Assembly (NCBI RefSeq): GCF_011762155.1
Contig: NZ_JAASQL010000001.1
Span: 1,736,001 to 1,800,000, forward strand
Direction: 5' to 3'
DNA length: 64,000 bases
DNA from: Wenyingzhuangia heitensis
GTDB lineage: Bacteria > Bacteroidota > Bacteroidia > Flavobacteriales > Flavobacteriaceae
A model generated the notes under the pieces. It ran no database searches, was not told the DNA's origin, and worked only from the letters and a program-made list of their open reading frames with translations. A program made the position numbers and the translations under genes. Below, piece after piece: positions 9,773 through 18,729 of the stretch; position 1 is the stretch's first letter; every line of letters begins with the position of its first letter.

Positions 9773-10348
9773 ATGAAGATATATACAAAAACAGGAGACA
9801 AGGGAGAAACCTCTCTGTTTGGAGGACAAAGAGTTTCTAAATCTAATATTAGAATAGATGCTTATGGAACTGTAGATGAATTAAATTCTTATATGGGTTT
9901 AATCAGAGATCAAGAAATAGAGCAAAAGCACAAAGATTTTTTGGTCAAAATTCAGAATCAATTATTTGTAGTAGGAGCTTTTTTAGCAACACCACAAGAT
10001 AAAGAAATCTTAAAAAACGGAAAAAGTAGATTAGGTTTAGGAGATTTTGGAAGTAAAGAAATAGAAGAGTTAGAAATAGAAATTGATAGTCTAGATAAAC
10101 AATTGCCACAAATGACACATTTTGTGCTGCCTGGTGGTCATACATCGGTGTCATATTGTCATATAGCAAGAACAGTGTGTAGAAGGGCAGAAAGAATAAG
10201 TGTGTTGTTAAGTAAGGATGAACCTGTCAATACAGGTGTAATCACTTATTTAAACCGTCTTTCAGATTACCTGTTTGTGTTGGCACGAATGTTGTCAAAA
10301 CAATTACAAGCGGATGAAATTAAGTGGATTCCGAACAAACAAAAATAA
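9773..10348 (+). CDS. PduO-type cob(I)yrinic acid a,c-diamide adenosyltransferase
   Basis: A 191-residue protein that makes adenosylcobalamin from corrinoid and ATP. The N-terminal ATP-binding signature KIYTKTGDKGETSLFGG is diagnostic, as are the conserved AYGTVDELNSYMG and the C-terminal RRAERISVLL and YLNRLSDYLFVLAR helices. The length fits the human MMAB/PduO family. It follows the methyltransferase gene by two bases and precedes the DUF2795 gene and secA, an order common in Flavobacteriaceae. The cofactor probably serves adenosylcobalamin enzymes elsewhere in the genome. Confidence 0.94.
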   Translation: MKIYTKTGDKGETSLFGGQRVSKSNIRIDAYGTVDELNSYMGLIRDQEIEQKHKDFLVKIQNQLFVVGAFLATPQDKEILKNGKSRLGLGDFGSKEIEELEIEIDSLDKQLPQMTHFVLPGGHTSVSYCHIARTVCRRAERISVLLSKDEPVNTGVITYLNRLSDYLFVLARMLSKQLQADEIKWIPNKQK

Positions 10349-10373
10349 GTTCTTTAAAAGACTAAAAAAAAAC

Positions 10374-10403
10374 TTGACTTTTTTAATTAAAAAATTATTT
10401 TTG
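10374..10403 (+). promoter_or_regulatory. Bacteroidota promoter for the DUF2795 gene
   Basis: A TTG at 10374-10376 and TATTTTTG at 10396-10403 are separated by 19 bases, matching the -33/-7 pattern of Bacteroidota promoters. The start codon lies 24 bases after the -7 box. Confidence 0.6.
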
Positions 10404-10426
10404 CAATAATTATAATTTGAAAAAAA

Positions 10427-10648
10427 ATGTATTGGACTTTAGAATTAGCTAACTATTTAGCAGATGCACCTTGGCCAGCTTCAAAAGACGAACTAATTGA
10501 TTTTGCTATTAGAACAGGAGCACCACTAGAAGTTGTGGAGAATTTACAAAGTTTAGAGGATGAAGGAGAAATCTATGATGATATTGTAGAAATTTGGCCA
10601 GACTATCCGACTGAAGAAGATTATCTTTGGAACGAAGAAGAATATTAA
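10427..10648 (+). CDS. DUF2795 domain protein
   Basis: A small acidic protein of 73 residues. The first part (LANYLADAPWPASKDELIDFAIRTG) matches the DUF2795 pattern of a short helical fold with a conserved W-P-A-S-K-D-E-L stretch. The tail is very acidic (DYPTEEDYLWNEEEY). It has its own promoter and is followed by a weak hairpin before secA. The function is not known. It is widely conserved next to secA and the corrinoid adenosyltransferase gene in flavobacteria, which is from family knowledge rather than from this sequence. Confidence 0.85.
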   Translation: MYWTLELANYLADAPWPASKDELIDFAIRTGAPLEVVENLQSLEDEGEIYDDIVEIWPDYPTEEDYLWNEEEY

Positions 10649-10672
10649 ATTACAGCAGAATTAAATAAAAAG

Positions 10673-10698
10673 AAAGTCTCATTAGAGGCTTTTTTTTT
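10673..10698 (+). terminator. Rho-independent terminator after the DUF2795 gene
   Basis: An 8-bp stem with one G-T pair (AAAGTCTC, loop ATTA, GAGGCTTT) followed by a run of T. It separates the small gene from the secA promoter. Confidence 0.65.
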
Positions 10699-10701
10699 AT
10701 T

Positions 10702-10709
10702 TAAATTTG
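10702..10709 (+). promoter_or_regulatory. -7 promoter box of secA (TAAATTTG)
   Basis: The sequence matches TAnnTTTG and lies 21 bases before ATG 10731. A TTG at 10707 that would extend secA by eight codons falls in this box and is therefore not a start. Confidence 0.6.
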
Positions 10710-10730
10710 AGACATAAACAAAAAAATAAA

Positions 10731-13700
10731 ATGGGGATATTAGACTCAGTAATCAAAGTTTTTGTTGGAGACAAACAACAAAAAGATTTAAAATTACTAC
10801 AACCTATAGTAGCCGAAGTAAGAAGTTACGAAGCGGCTTTACAAAAATTAACAATTGATGAATTAAGAGCTAAAACAGTAGAGTTTAAGAGCTTAATAGC
10901 AACAGCAACTAAGTCTATAGATGATGAAATTGCCGAATTAGAACAACAAGCTAAAACTGCTGAACTTGATGCTAAAGAAGGAATCTATAATCAAATAGAT
11001 GCTTTAAAAGATCAAGCTTACGATGCTTCTGAAAAAGTGTTAAAAGACATACAAGCAGAGGCTTTTGCTGTTGTAAAAGAAACAGCAAAAAGATTTACAG
11101 AAAACACTCAACTAGAAGTTACAGCAACGTCTTATGATAGAGAATTGTCCGCAACTAAAGAATATGTTCAATTGGTTGATCAAGACAAAGCTGTTTGGCA
11201 AAACTCTTGGAATGCTTCTGGAACTGATGTCGTTTGGAATATGATTCATTATGATGTTCAGTTAATTGGTGGTTCTGTGTTGCATCAAGGTAAAATTGCA
11301 GAGATGATGACTGGGGAAGGTAAAACCTTAGTAGCAACTTTGCCAATATACTTAAATGCTTTGGCAGGAAAAGGTGTGCATGTAGTAACCGTGAACGATT
11401 ATTTAGCAAAACGTGATAGTGCGTGGATGGCACCTTTATTTCAGTTCCACGGATTAACTATTGATTGTATAGATAACTACCAATCTAATTCACCAGAAAG
11501 AAGAGCTGCATACAATGCAGATATTACGTACGGAACAAATAATGAATTTGGTTTTGATTACTTGCGTGATAACATGGCTAGTAATGTAGAAGATTTAGTA
11601 CAACGTAAACCTAATTATGCTATTGTAGATGAGGTGGATTCTGTTTTAATTGACGATGCACGTACCCCTTTAATTATTTCGGGACAGGTGCAAGATGGAG
11701 ATAGACATGAATTTAACGAACTAAAACCAAAGGTTGCAGATATTGTTAGTCTACAAAGTAAATATTTGGTGGGGGTATTGGCAAATGCTAAAAAATTAAT
11801 CAAAGAAGGAGATAGTAAAGAAGGAGCTTTCCAATTGCTAAGAGTATATAGAGGTTTGCCTAAAAATAAAGCATTAATTAAGTTTTTATCACAAGAAGGG
11901 ATTAAGCAGTTGTTACAAAAAACTGAAAATCACTACATGCAAGATAATAACAAAGAAATGCCTAAAATAGATCAGGAATTGTACTTTGTGATAGAAGAAA
12001 AAAATAATTCTATCGAATTGACAGAAAAGGGGATTGCTGCTCTGTCTGGTCAAGAAGGAGGGGACTTTTTTGTGTTGCCAGATATTGGTGTAAAAATAGG
12101 TCAAATAGAAGCTTCTGAAATTTCTGACGAAGAAAAAATAGAACAAAAAGAAGATTTATATAGAGATTTTAGCATTAAAAGTGAAAGAATTCACACATTA
12201 AATCAATTGCTAAAAGCCTACACTTTGTTTGAAAAAGATGTAGAGTATGTAGTCATGGAAAATAAAGTTAAAATTGTTGATGAACAAACGGGTCGTATTA
12301 TGGATGGTCGTCGTTATTCTGATGGTTTACACCAGGCAATTGAAGCTAAAGAAGATGTGAAAATTGAAGCAGCTTCACAAACATATGCAACGGTAACATT
12401 ACAAAATTACTTTAGAATGTATCGCAAACTGTCTGGTATGACAGGTACAGCAATTACAGAAGCTGGGGAATTTTGGCAAATTTATAAACTGGATGTGGTA
12501 GTGGTTCCAACTAACAAACCAATCGCAAGAGAAGATAAAGAAGACTTAATTTATAAAACAGCTAGAGAAAAGTACAACGCTGTTATAGATGATGTTGTTA
12601 AACTAGTAGAGGCAGGAAGACCTGTTTTAGTTGGAACAACATCGGTAGAAATTTCTGAATTATTAGGTAGAATGTTATCTATCAGAAAAATTAAACACAA
12701 CGTATTAAACGCAAAACTGCATAAGAAAGAAGCAGATGTAGTTGCAGAGGCTGGTAAACCAGGAATTGTAACCATTGCAACCAATATGGCAGGTCGTGGT
12801 ACAGATATTAAACTGTCTGATGAAGTAAAAGCTGCTGGAGGTTTAGCTATTATTGGTACAGAACGTCATGATTCTAGACGTGTAGACCGTCAGTTACGTG
12901 GTCGTGCAGGTCGTCAAGGAGATGTTGGTTCTTCTCAATTCTACGTATCTTTAGAAGACAACCTAATGCGTTTGTTTGGTTCTGATAGAATAGCCAAAAT
13001 GATGGATAGAATGGGCTTAGAAGAGGGTGAAGTAATTCAGCACTCTATGATTACAAAATCTATTGAAAGAGCACAGAAAAAAGTCGAAGAAAATAACTTT
13101 GGTATTCGTAAGCGTTTGTTAGAGTATGATGATATTATGAACTCTCAGCGTGAGGTAGTTTATAAACGTAGACGACATGCACTAGATGGAAAACGTTTAC
13201 AAGTAGATATAGCCAATATGGTTTATGATGCATGTGCAGCTATTGTAGATAATAACAAAGCAGTAAACGATTATAAAAACTTTGAGTTTGAGCTGATTGT
13301 TTCTACATCTATGAGTTCCCCTTTTACCGAAGAAGAATTTGAAAACACATTGCCTCAAGATTTATCAGACAAATTATATGAGGTAGTGATGAAACATTAC
13401 CAAGATAAAATGGCTAGAAATGCACATACAGCATTTCCTATTATTAAAAATGTTTTTGAAACCGAAGGAGATAAATATGAGCGTATTGTGGTTCCTTTTA
13501 GTGATGGAGTAAAATCATTAAGAGTTGTTACAGATTTAAAAAAATCATACGAAACTGAAGGAGCAGAGCTAATTTCTGATTTTGAAAAAAACATCACACT
13601 AGCAATTATAGATGATGAGTGGAAAGATCATTTACGTAAAATGGATGATTTAAAACAATCGGTTCAAAATGCATCTTACGAACAAAAAGATCCATTATTG

Positions 13701-14087
13701 ATTTATAAGTTTGAAGCTTATGAATTATTTAAAAAGATGTTAGAAAAAGTAAACAAAGAAGTATTGTCTTTCTTGTTTAAAGGAGAATTGCCAGATAGTA
13801 ATCAGCAAATTTCTGAAGCTAAAGAACAAAAGAAAGCTCAAAATGTACAAACGTCTAAACAAGAGGTTTTAAACTCGTCAGAAGCAGCTAATAGACAAGC
13901 AATTCAAAACTCACAAACAGCACAGCAACCTGTACAAGAAACTATTGTTAGAGAGCAACCAAAAATTGGTAGAAACGATAAGGTGGTGATTCAGAATGTG
14001 CAAACTGGAGAGAAAAAAGAAACTAAATTTAAACAAGCAATTCCGTTGTTAGAAACAGGAAAATGGGTGTTAACAGGTTTGGCTTAA
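10731..14087 (+). CDS. secA: Preprotein translocase ATPase SecA
   Basis: About 1118 residues. It has NBD1 with Walker A in [14 protein letters not shown] and the [19 protein letters not shown] motif. A preprotein-binding region follows with a large helical insertion (roughly 11750-12060) typical of Bacteroidota SecA. NBD2 has [12 protein letters not shown] and the [19 protein letters not shown] motif. The helical scaffold and a C-terminal linker end in a [14 protein letters not shown] motif. The zinc-binding CxCx8CH tail of E. coli SecA is absent, as usual in this phylum. It drives Sec-dependent export at the inner membrane. The start at ATG 10731 gives the conserved [14 protein letters not shown]-terminus. 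It stands as a single-gene unit with its own promoter and terminator. Confidence 0.97.
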   Translation: MGILDSVIKVFVGDKQQKDLKLLQPIVAEVRSYEAALQKLTIDELRAKTVEFKSLIATATKSIDDEIAELEQQAKTAELDAKEGIYNQIDALKDQAYDASEKVLKDIQAEAFAVVKETAKRFTENTQLEVTATSYDRELSATKEYVQLVDQDKAVWQNSWNASGTDVVWNMIHYDVQLIGGSVLHQGKIAEMMTGEGKTLVATLPIYLNALAGKGVHVVTVNDYLAKRDSAWMAPLFQFHGLTIDCIDNYQSNSPERRAAYNADITYGTNNEFGFDYLRDNMASNVEDLVQRKPNYAIVDEVDSVLIDDARTPLIISGQVQDGDRHEFNELKPKVADIVSLQSKYLVGVLANAKKLIKEGDSKEGAFQLLRVYRGLPKNKALIKFLSQEGIKQLLQKTENHYMQDNNKEMPKIDQELYFVIEEKNNSIELTEKGIAALSGQEGGDFFVLPDIGVKIGQIEASEISDEEKIEQKEDLYRDFSIKSERIHTLNQLLKAYTLFEKDVEYVVMENKVKIVDEQTGRIMDGRRYSDGLHQAIEAKEDVKIEAASQTYATVTLQNYFRMYRKLSGMTGTAITEAGEFWQIYKLDVVVVPTNKPIAREDKEDLIYKTAREKYNAVIDDVVKLVEAGRPVLVGTTSVEISELLGRMLSIRKIKHNVLNAKLHKKEADVVAEAGKPGIVTIATNMAGRGTDIKLSDEVKAAGGLAIIGTERHDSRRVDRQLRGRAGRQGDVGSSQFYVSLEDNLMRLFGSDRIAKMMDRMGLEEGEVIQHSMITKSIERAQKKVEENNFGIRKRLLEYDDIMNSQREVVYKRRRHALDGKRLQVDIANMVYDACAAIVDNNKAVNDYKNFEFELIVSTSMSSPFTEEEFENTLPQDLSDKLYEVVMKHYQDKMARNAHTAFPIIKNVFETEGDKYERIVVPFSDGVKSLRVVTDLKKSYETEGAELISDFEKNITLAIIDDEWKDHLRKMDDLKQSVQNASYEQKDPLLIYKFEAYELFKKMLEKVNKEVLSFLFKGELPDSNQQISEAKEQKKAQNVQTSKQEVLNSSEAANRQAIQNSQTAQQPVQETIVREQPKIGRNDKVVIQNVQTGEKKETKFKQAIPLLETGKWVLTGLA

Positions 14088-14104
14088 ATAGTACGGTAAT
14101 TAAT

Positions 14105-14146
14105 AAAAAAGCTCTTTTAACAACGTTAAAAGAGCTTTTTTATTTA
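14105..14146 (+). terminator. Terminator after secA
   Basis: A perfect 17-bp stem (14105-14121 with 14125-14141) with loop AAC and a T run. Because it ends at 14141, any start of trmL upstream of it would be split from the message, which decides the trmL start. Confidence 0.9.
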
Positions 14147-14158
14147 AAAGAATATATT

Positions 14159-14623
14159 GTGGAAGAAAAAACGTATTTAAATATTGTGCTGGTACATCCT
14201 CAGATACCAAACAACACCGGTAATATTGGTAGGCTTTGCGTAGGTTGCCATGCAAAATTACACTTGGTAAAACCTTTAGGATTTGAAATATCAGATTCAC
14301 GTGTAAAAAGAGCGGGGTTGGATTATTGGAAAGATTTAGACATTACTATTCATGAATCTTTTGATGATTTGACAAAATTGATTTCTAATAAAGAAAGAAT
14401 GTTTTTATTATCAGCAAGAGCTTCAACATCCATTTATGAAACAAAGTTTAAAAATGGAGACTGGTTGTTTTTTGGAAAAGAGGCCAAAGGATTATCAGCT
14501 GAAATTCAAGAAGAATACAAAAACCAATTAAGAACTATTCCTTTTCCTGGACCCATTCGTAGTTTTAATTTAGGAAACGCAGTGGCTATGGTTTTAGGGG
14601 AGTGTTTAAGGCAATTAACTTAA
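14159..14623 (+). CDS. trmL: tRNA (cytidine/uridine(34)-2'-O)-methyltransferase TrmL
   Basis: A SPOUT methyltransferase of about 154 residues from a GTG start. It opens with LNIVLVHPQIPNNTGNIGRL, the hallmark of TrmL, and has the knot motifs FGKEAKGLS and IRSFNLGNAVAMVLGE that bind SAM. TrmL methylates the wobble ribose of leucine tRNAs. The frame stays open upstream to TTG 14063, but the secA terminator lies between, so GTG 14159 is the only sensible start and gives the usual family length. The stop overlaps the convergent glycosyltransferase stop by four bases. Confidence 0.9.
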   Translation: MEEKTYLNIVLVHPQIPNNTGNIGRLCVGCHAKLHLVKPLGFEISDSRVKRAGLDYWKDLDITIHESFDDLTKLISNKERMFLLSARASTSIYETKFKNGDWLFFGKEAKGLSAEIQEEYKNQLRTIPFPGPIRSFNLGNAVAMVLGECLRQLT

Positions 14624-15609
14624 GGTTTGCGTTCTGATATAATCAAATCAATAATGTCTTCAGTTTCGTTAGGATAATTTACAGGGATGTATTGATCTTC
14701 GGCAATCCATTCGTGAACAATTTGTATATGTTTATTTTTTAATTTTTTAACAACAGGTACACCTAGGTTTTCTAAAGCAGCGGCATTACATTGTTGCTCA
14801 TATTGATTTTTCATAGGAATAACCAATAATTTTTTTTGTAAAAACAAAGCTTCTGCAGGAGTTTCAAAACCTGCTCCGCATATAATTCCTTCACAAGTTT
14901 CAAAACTTTTGATAAAGGCTTCATTGTTAACAGGTTCTATCAATATATTTTTTTGATAGTATGATTTTTTTGTGTGTTTAGAAAAAATATGCCAATTAGT
15001 GTTTTTAAATTGACTAAAAAATTGAATCAATTTATCATCTCCATAAGCAGGTAAATAAACCGTAAAATGATTTCCGTTTATAGGTTTTAAGTCTCTAATT
15101 TCTTTACGGATTATAGGTGTAAATATTTTAAGATTGTATTTTTCAAAATGAAAACCATAATATGTATTTGTAGGAGCGTAACGCTTTAAAATACGCTCAC
15201 CTATTACATCTCTTTTTTTTGGTTTTGGACTTTCTTTGGCTTTAACAGCAGCTTGATGACTCATAGATACACATGGAATATTCTTTAGTTTTGCAGCCCA
15301 TGCAGATAAAGGTTCAAAATCATTTATTACCAAATCGTATTGTTGAATATTTATTTTATTCATTTCTTTTCGAAAGGTTCTAAAATCAGAGTTTTTAATG
15401 GTTTTCCATAAATCAACTCCTCCTTTTTTGCCAAAAATAAAACTTAGACCTTGGAGTTGATATTTGATGGTAAAAGGGAGTTTTACATCCGCTTGTACAC
15501 CACTTACCAAAATATCTAAATCGACTTTTTGCTGTAAAATAGGAATAATATCTCTGGCACGACTTAGGTGTCCATTACCTGTTCCTTGAATAGCGTATAA
15601 TACTTTCAT
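14620..15609 (-). CDS. Glycosyltransferase of the GT-B, MurG-like type
   Basis: A 329-residue protein. The N-terminus has the MurG/UGT-like acceptor loop YAIQGTGNGHLSRARDI, and the C-terminal half has a donor-binding region GIICGAGFETPAEAL with QYEQQCNAAAL following. This is the pattern of the Bacteroidota 'glycosyltransferase family protein' group related to MJ1255. It probably transfers a sugar to a membrane lipid or another acceptor. It starts one base inside the stop of the upstream LpxH-like gene (TAATG), so the two are translationally coupled, which suggests a shared role in envelope lipid metabolism. The acceptor and donor are unknown. Confidence 0.8.
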   Translation of the reverse strand: MKVLYAIQGTGNGHLSRARDIIPILQQKVDLDILVSGVQADVKLPFTIKYQLQGLSFIFGKKGGVDLWKTIKNSDFRTFRKEMNKINIQQYDLVINDFEPLSAWAAKLKNIPCVSMSHQAAVKAKESPKPKKRDVIGERILKRYAPTNTYYGFHFEKYNLKIFTPIIRKEIRDLKPINGNHFTVYLPAYGDDKLIQFFSQFKNTNWHIFSKHTKKSYYQKNILIEPVNNEAFIKSFETCEGIICGAGFETPAEALFLQKKLLVIPMKNQYEQQCNAAALENLGVPVVKKLKNKHIQIVHEWIAEDQYIPVNYPNETEDIIDLIISERKP

Positions 15610-16514
15610 TAATGATTGATGGTTTTATTATCAATTACATTAATTTCTTTCATCAATTCTTTAAATAAGTCTTTGTTTTTTAAATCTGCTTTTCCTAAAT
15701 CATTTTCATGATCGTGATCTGTAGGTTGCAGTTTTTGAGCAATAAGATCTTCTTGATAATGATAAATTGTCCAAGCTTTTTTATTGTATTCTAAAGCCGT
15801 TAAATTTTCTATCCAATCTCCAGAATTTAAATATTCTACCGATTCATTTTTATCGTTGGTAATAATTCTTTGTTGTGGCTGATGAATATGTCCACAAACC
15901 ACATAATCATATTCGTTTAAAAAAGCAATTTCGGCAGCTGTATCCTCAAAACTATTGATGTGTTTTACGGCAGACTTTACGCTGTTTTTTATTTTTTTAG
16001 AAAAAGAAATACGACCTTTTCCTAGAATATTTTCACTAATCCAATTCACTAGTGTGTTAATCATAATTAAAGAATCATAACCTACTCCACCCAATTTGGC
16101 TAACCATTTAGAATGTTGCATGGTGACATCAAACACATCTCCATGAAAAAACCAGGCTTTTTTACCATCTAATTCTAACACTAATTTGTTTACTAACTGA
16201 AAGTTTCCTATTTCAAAACCTACAAATTTACGTAGCATTTCATCATGATTACCAGTTATATAATAAACTTCTGTACCTTTGGTTACCAAAGAGGTGATGT
16301 ATTTTATAACCTTCATGTGAGGTTTTGGAAAGTATCTTTTTTTAAACTGCCAGATATCTATAATATCTCCATTTAAAATTAACTTCTTGGGTTCAATGGT
16401 TTTTAAGTAATTTAGTAATTCTTTAGCTCTAGAACCGTATGTACCTAAGTGTATGTCAGAAACAACTACGACATCTACTTTTCTTTTCTTTTGTTTCTTT
16501 TTTGATGTAGGCAT
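15609..16514 (-). CDS. LpxH-like metallophosphoesterase (UDP-2,3-diacylglucosamine diphosphatase family)
   Basis: A 301-residue calcineurin-like phosphoesterase with the full set of metal ligands: SDIHLG near residue 19, NGDIIDIW near 48, TGNHDEM near 98, FHGDVFD near 135 and GHIHQPQ near 213. The family contains LpxH and the Bacteroidota LpxH-like enzymes that split phospho-anhydride bonds. A basic N-terminus (SKKKQKKRK) precedes the fold. It is the first gene of a leftward pair with the glycosyltransferase. The lipid A role is likely but not proved, because Bacteroidota often have several paralogues. Confidence 0.8.
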   Translation of the reverse strand: MPTSKKKQKKRKVDVVVVSDIHLGTYGSRAKELLNYLKTIEPKKLILNGDIIDIWQFKKRYFPKPHMKVIKYITSLVTKGTEVYYITGNHDEMLRKFVGFEIGNFQLVNKLVLELDGKKAWFFHGDVFDVTMQHSKWLAKLGGVGYDSLIMINTLVNWISENILGKGRISFSKKIKNSVKSAVKHINSFEDTAAEIAFLNEYDYVVCGHIHQPQQRIITNDKNESVEYLNSGDWIENLTALEYNKKAWTIYHYQEDLIAQKLQPTDHDHENDLGKADLKNKDLFKELMKEINVIDNKTINH

Positions 16515-16704
16515 ATAAATATAAAAACTTTAATCCTACAAACGTATCGTTATATTGTTAAAAGTAATTTAATTAAAGGTTATTAAAAAACACTTTTTAG
16601 TATTGTTCTGTGTTAAGTCTATGTAAAATATCGATGTTAGTACATTTATTCATGAATTATTAGAATTCAATAGATGTATCAAAATTAATCTATGTTAAAT
16701 TTTA

Positions 16705-16712
16705 TATATTTG
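16705..16712 (+). promoter_or_regulatory. -7 promoter box for the DUF4954-glmS unit (TATATTTG)
   Basis: The sequence matches TAnnTTTG and lies 22 bases before the TTG start at 16735. It supports transcription of the two genes as one unit. Confidence 0.55.
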
Positions 16713-16734
16713 GACTAATAACAAGCTAAGAAAT

Positions 16735-18726
16735 TTGAAAGAATATAGACTTATAAAATCAGAAGAAATCCTTTTGTTAAAATCACAAGGATGTAGTTCC
16801 CTAAACTGGAATGAATTGTATATAAAAAACACTACTGACTTGTCTAGAATTGTTTCTGTAGAGTTTTCGGGAACGAATTATGTAAGTGAAATTAAAGGAA
16901 GTAAAACTTTTTACGGTGGTATTTCAAAAAATAATTGCATAAAAAACGTACACTTACACAATTGTAAAATAGGAGAAAATCCGTTTATAAATAATGTGAA
17001 AAACTACATTGCAAATTATGAAATTGGAGATAATGTATTGATAGATAATGTTGATATTATTGCTGTAGATGGTGCTTGTAGTTTTGGAAATGGAGTTAGT
17101 GTTGATGTAATTAATGAAGGAGGAGGTAGAGATATTTTAATTTTTAATCAATTATCTGCTCAAATAGCTTATTTATTAGCTCTATATAGACATAGAACAG
17201 TATTGGTTGATGAGCTAAAGAGAATGATTGTAGAATATACAGATTCTATCACATCAACTATTGGTAAAATTGGAGATAATGTAACAATATTAAATACCAA
17301 TACAATAAAAGGTGTTTGTATAGGAAATGGTACCTCTATTATATCAGCATCTAAATTAGTTAATGGTAGTATTAATTCTACCAATACATCCAAAGTATTT
17401 ATTGGTACAGGAGTAATGGCTACAAACTTTATAGTTTCTAGCGATTCTAGTGTAGATAATTCTTCAATTTTAGTCAACAGTTTTATAGGTCAAGGATGTA
17501 AAATAGATAAACATTATTCTATAGAGCACTCTATCTTTTTTGCGAATTGTCAAGGTTTTAATGGAGAAGCTTGTTCTGTTTTTGCAGGACCTTATACGGT
17601 TACACATCATAAATCTACATTATTAATTGCAGGATTGTTTTCTTTTATGAATGCAGGTAGTGGATCTAACCAAAGTAATCATATGTATAAATTAGGACCT
17701 ATTCATCAAGGAATTATGGAGCGTGGTGCTAAAACAACTAGTGATTCTTATGTTTTATGGCCGTCTAAAATAGGACCTTTTACATTGGTAATGGGTAGAC
17801 ATTATCAACATGTAGATTCTTCAGACTTTCCATTTTCATATTTAATAGAAGATAAAAATAAATCTTACTTAGTACCGGGAGCTAATTTAAAAAGTGTGGG
17901 TACGGTAAGAGATGCTCAAAAGTGGCCAAAACGTGATAATAGGGCAGAAGACAATAGAATGGATATTATCAACTTTAACTTATTAAGTCCTTATACCATT
18001 CATAAAGCGACTCAAGGTTTAAAGCATTTATATGACATTGCTGCAATTTCTGGAGATAAATTAGAGGAATATAATTATCAAGATATGGTCATTAAAAAAT
18101 CTAGTTTGCACAATGGAATTAAAATGTATAATACGGTAATTAATAAATTTTTAGGAAATTCTATTATTTCTAGAGTAGAAAAAGAAAAAATTGAAACTTT
18201 AGAAGATTTAAGAGAGGTGTTAAAACCAAAATCGACCATTGGACAAGGGAAATGGATTGATGTAAGTGGTTTATTATGTCCCATTACAGCGTTAAATCTT
18301 TTTGTTGATAAGGTAGAAAGGTTAGAATTAAGTACTATTGATAATGTGATTGAAGAATTAAATACAATCAATAATAAGTATTATAAGTACGAATGGAATT
18401 GGGCAGTTGAGTTGATCGAAACTTTTTATGGAATTAAGATAGCAACAATTACTCAAAATGAATTTATTTCTATTGTTGAAAAATGGAAAAAATCAGTAGT
18501 GGAGTTAGATAAAATGTTGTACAAAGATGCAAGTAAAGAATTTGCTCTTCATACTCATGTTGGTTTTGGTGCAGATGGTAATGAAGAAGAAAGACTTGCC
18601 GATTTTAAAAGTGTAAGAGGGGAGTTTGAAAATAATTCTACGGTGGTAGAAATATTAAACCATATTGAAAGAAAAGAAAAATTAGGAGACAAAATAATTG
18701 CTCAAATAAAAGAAATTAAAGAATAA
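16735..18726 (+). CDS. DUF4954 family protein (left-handed beta-helix, acyltransferase-like)
   Basis: A 663-residue protein starting at a TTG. It opens with YRLIKSEEILLLKSQGCSS, the conserved N-terminus of DUF4954. The middle has hexapeptide-type repeats rich in I/V-G-N-G (IGDNVTILNTNTIKGVCIGNG), predicting a left-handed beta-helix like that of GlmU. No function has been assigned to the family. It lies three bases ahead of glmS and shares its promoter, so a role in amino-sugar or nucleotide-sugar metabolism is a reasonable inference. The TTG start is placed correctly behind a -7 box, and no ATG occurs nearby. Confidence 0.85.
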   Translation: MKEYRLIKSEEILLLKSQGCSSLNWNELYIKNTTDLSRIVSVEFSGTNYVSEIKGSKTFYGGISKNNCIKNVHLHNCKIGENPFINNVKNYIANYEIGDNVLIDNVDIIAVDGACSFGNGVSVDVINEGGGRDILIFNQLSAQIAYLLALYRHRTVLVDELKRMIVEYTDSITSTIGKIGDNVTILNTNTIKGVCIGNGTSIISASKLVNGSINSTNTSKVFIGTGVMATNFIVSSDSSVDNSSILVNSFIGQGCKIDKHYSIEHSIFFANCQGFNGEACSVFAGPYTVTHHKSTLLIAGLFSFMNAGSGSNQSNHMYKLGPIHQGIMERGAKTTSDSYVLWPSKIGPFTLVMGRHYQHVDSSDFPFSYLIEDKNKSYLVPGANLKSVGTVRDAQKWPKRDNRAEDNRMDIINFNLLSPYTIHKATQGLKHLYDIAAISGDKLEEYNYQDMVIKKSSLHNGIKMYNTVINKFLGNSIISRVEKEKIETLEDLREVLKPKSTIGQGKWIDVSGLLCPITALNLFVDKVERLELSTIDNVIEELNTINNKYYKYEWNWAVELIETFYGIKIATITQNEFISIVEKWKKSVVELDKMLYKDASKEFALHTHVGFGADGNEEERLADFKSVRGEFENNSTVVEILNHIERKEKLGDKIIAQIKEIKE

Positions 18727-18729
18727 ATT

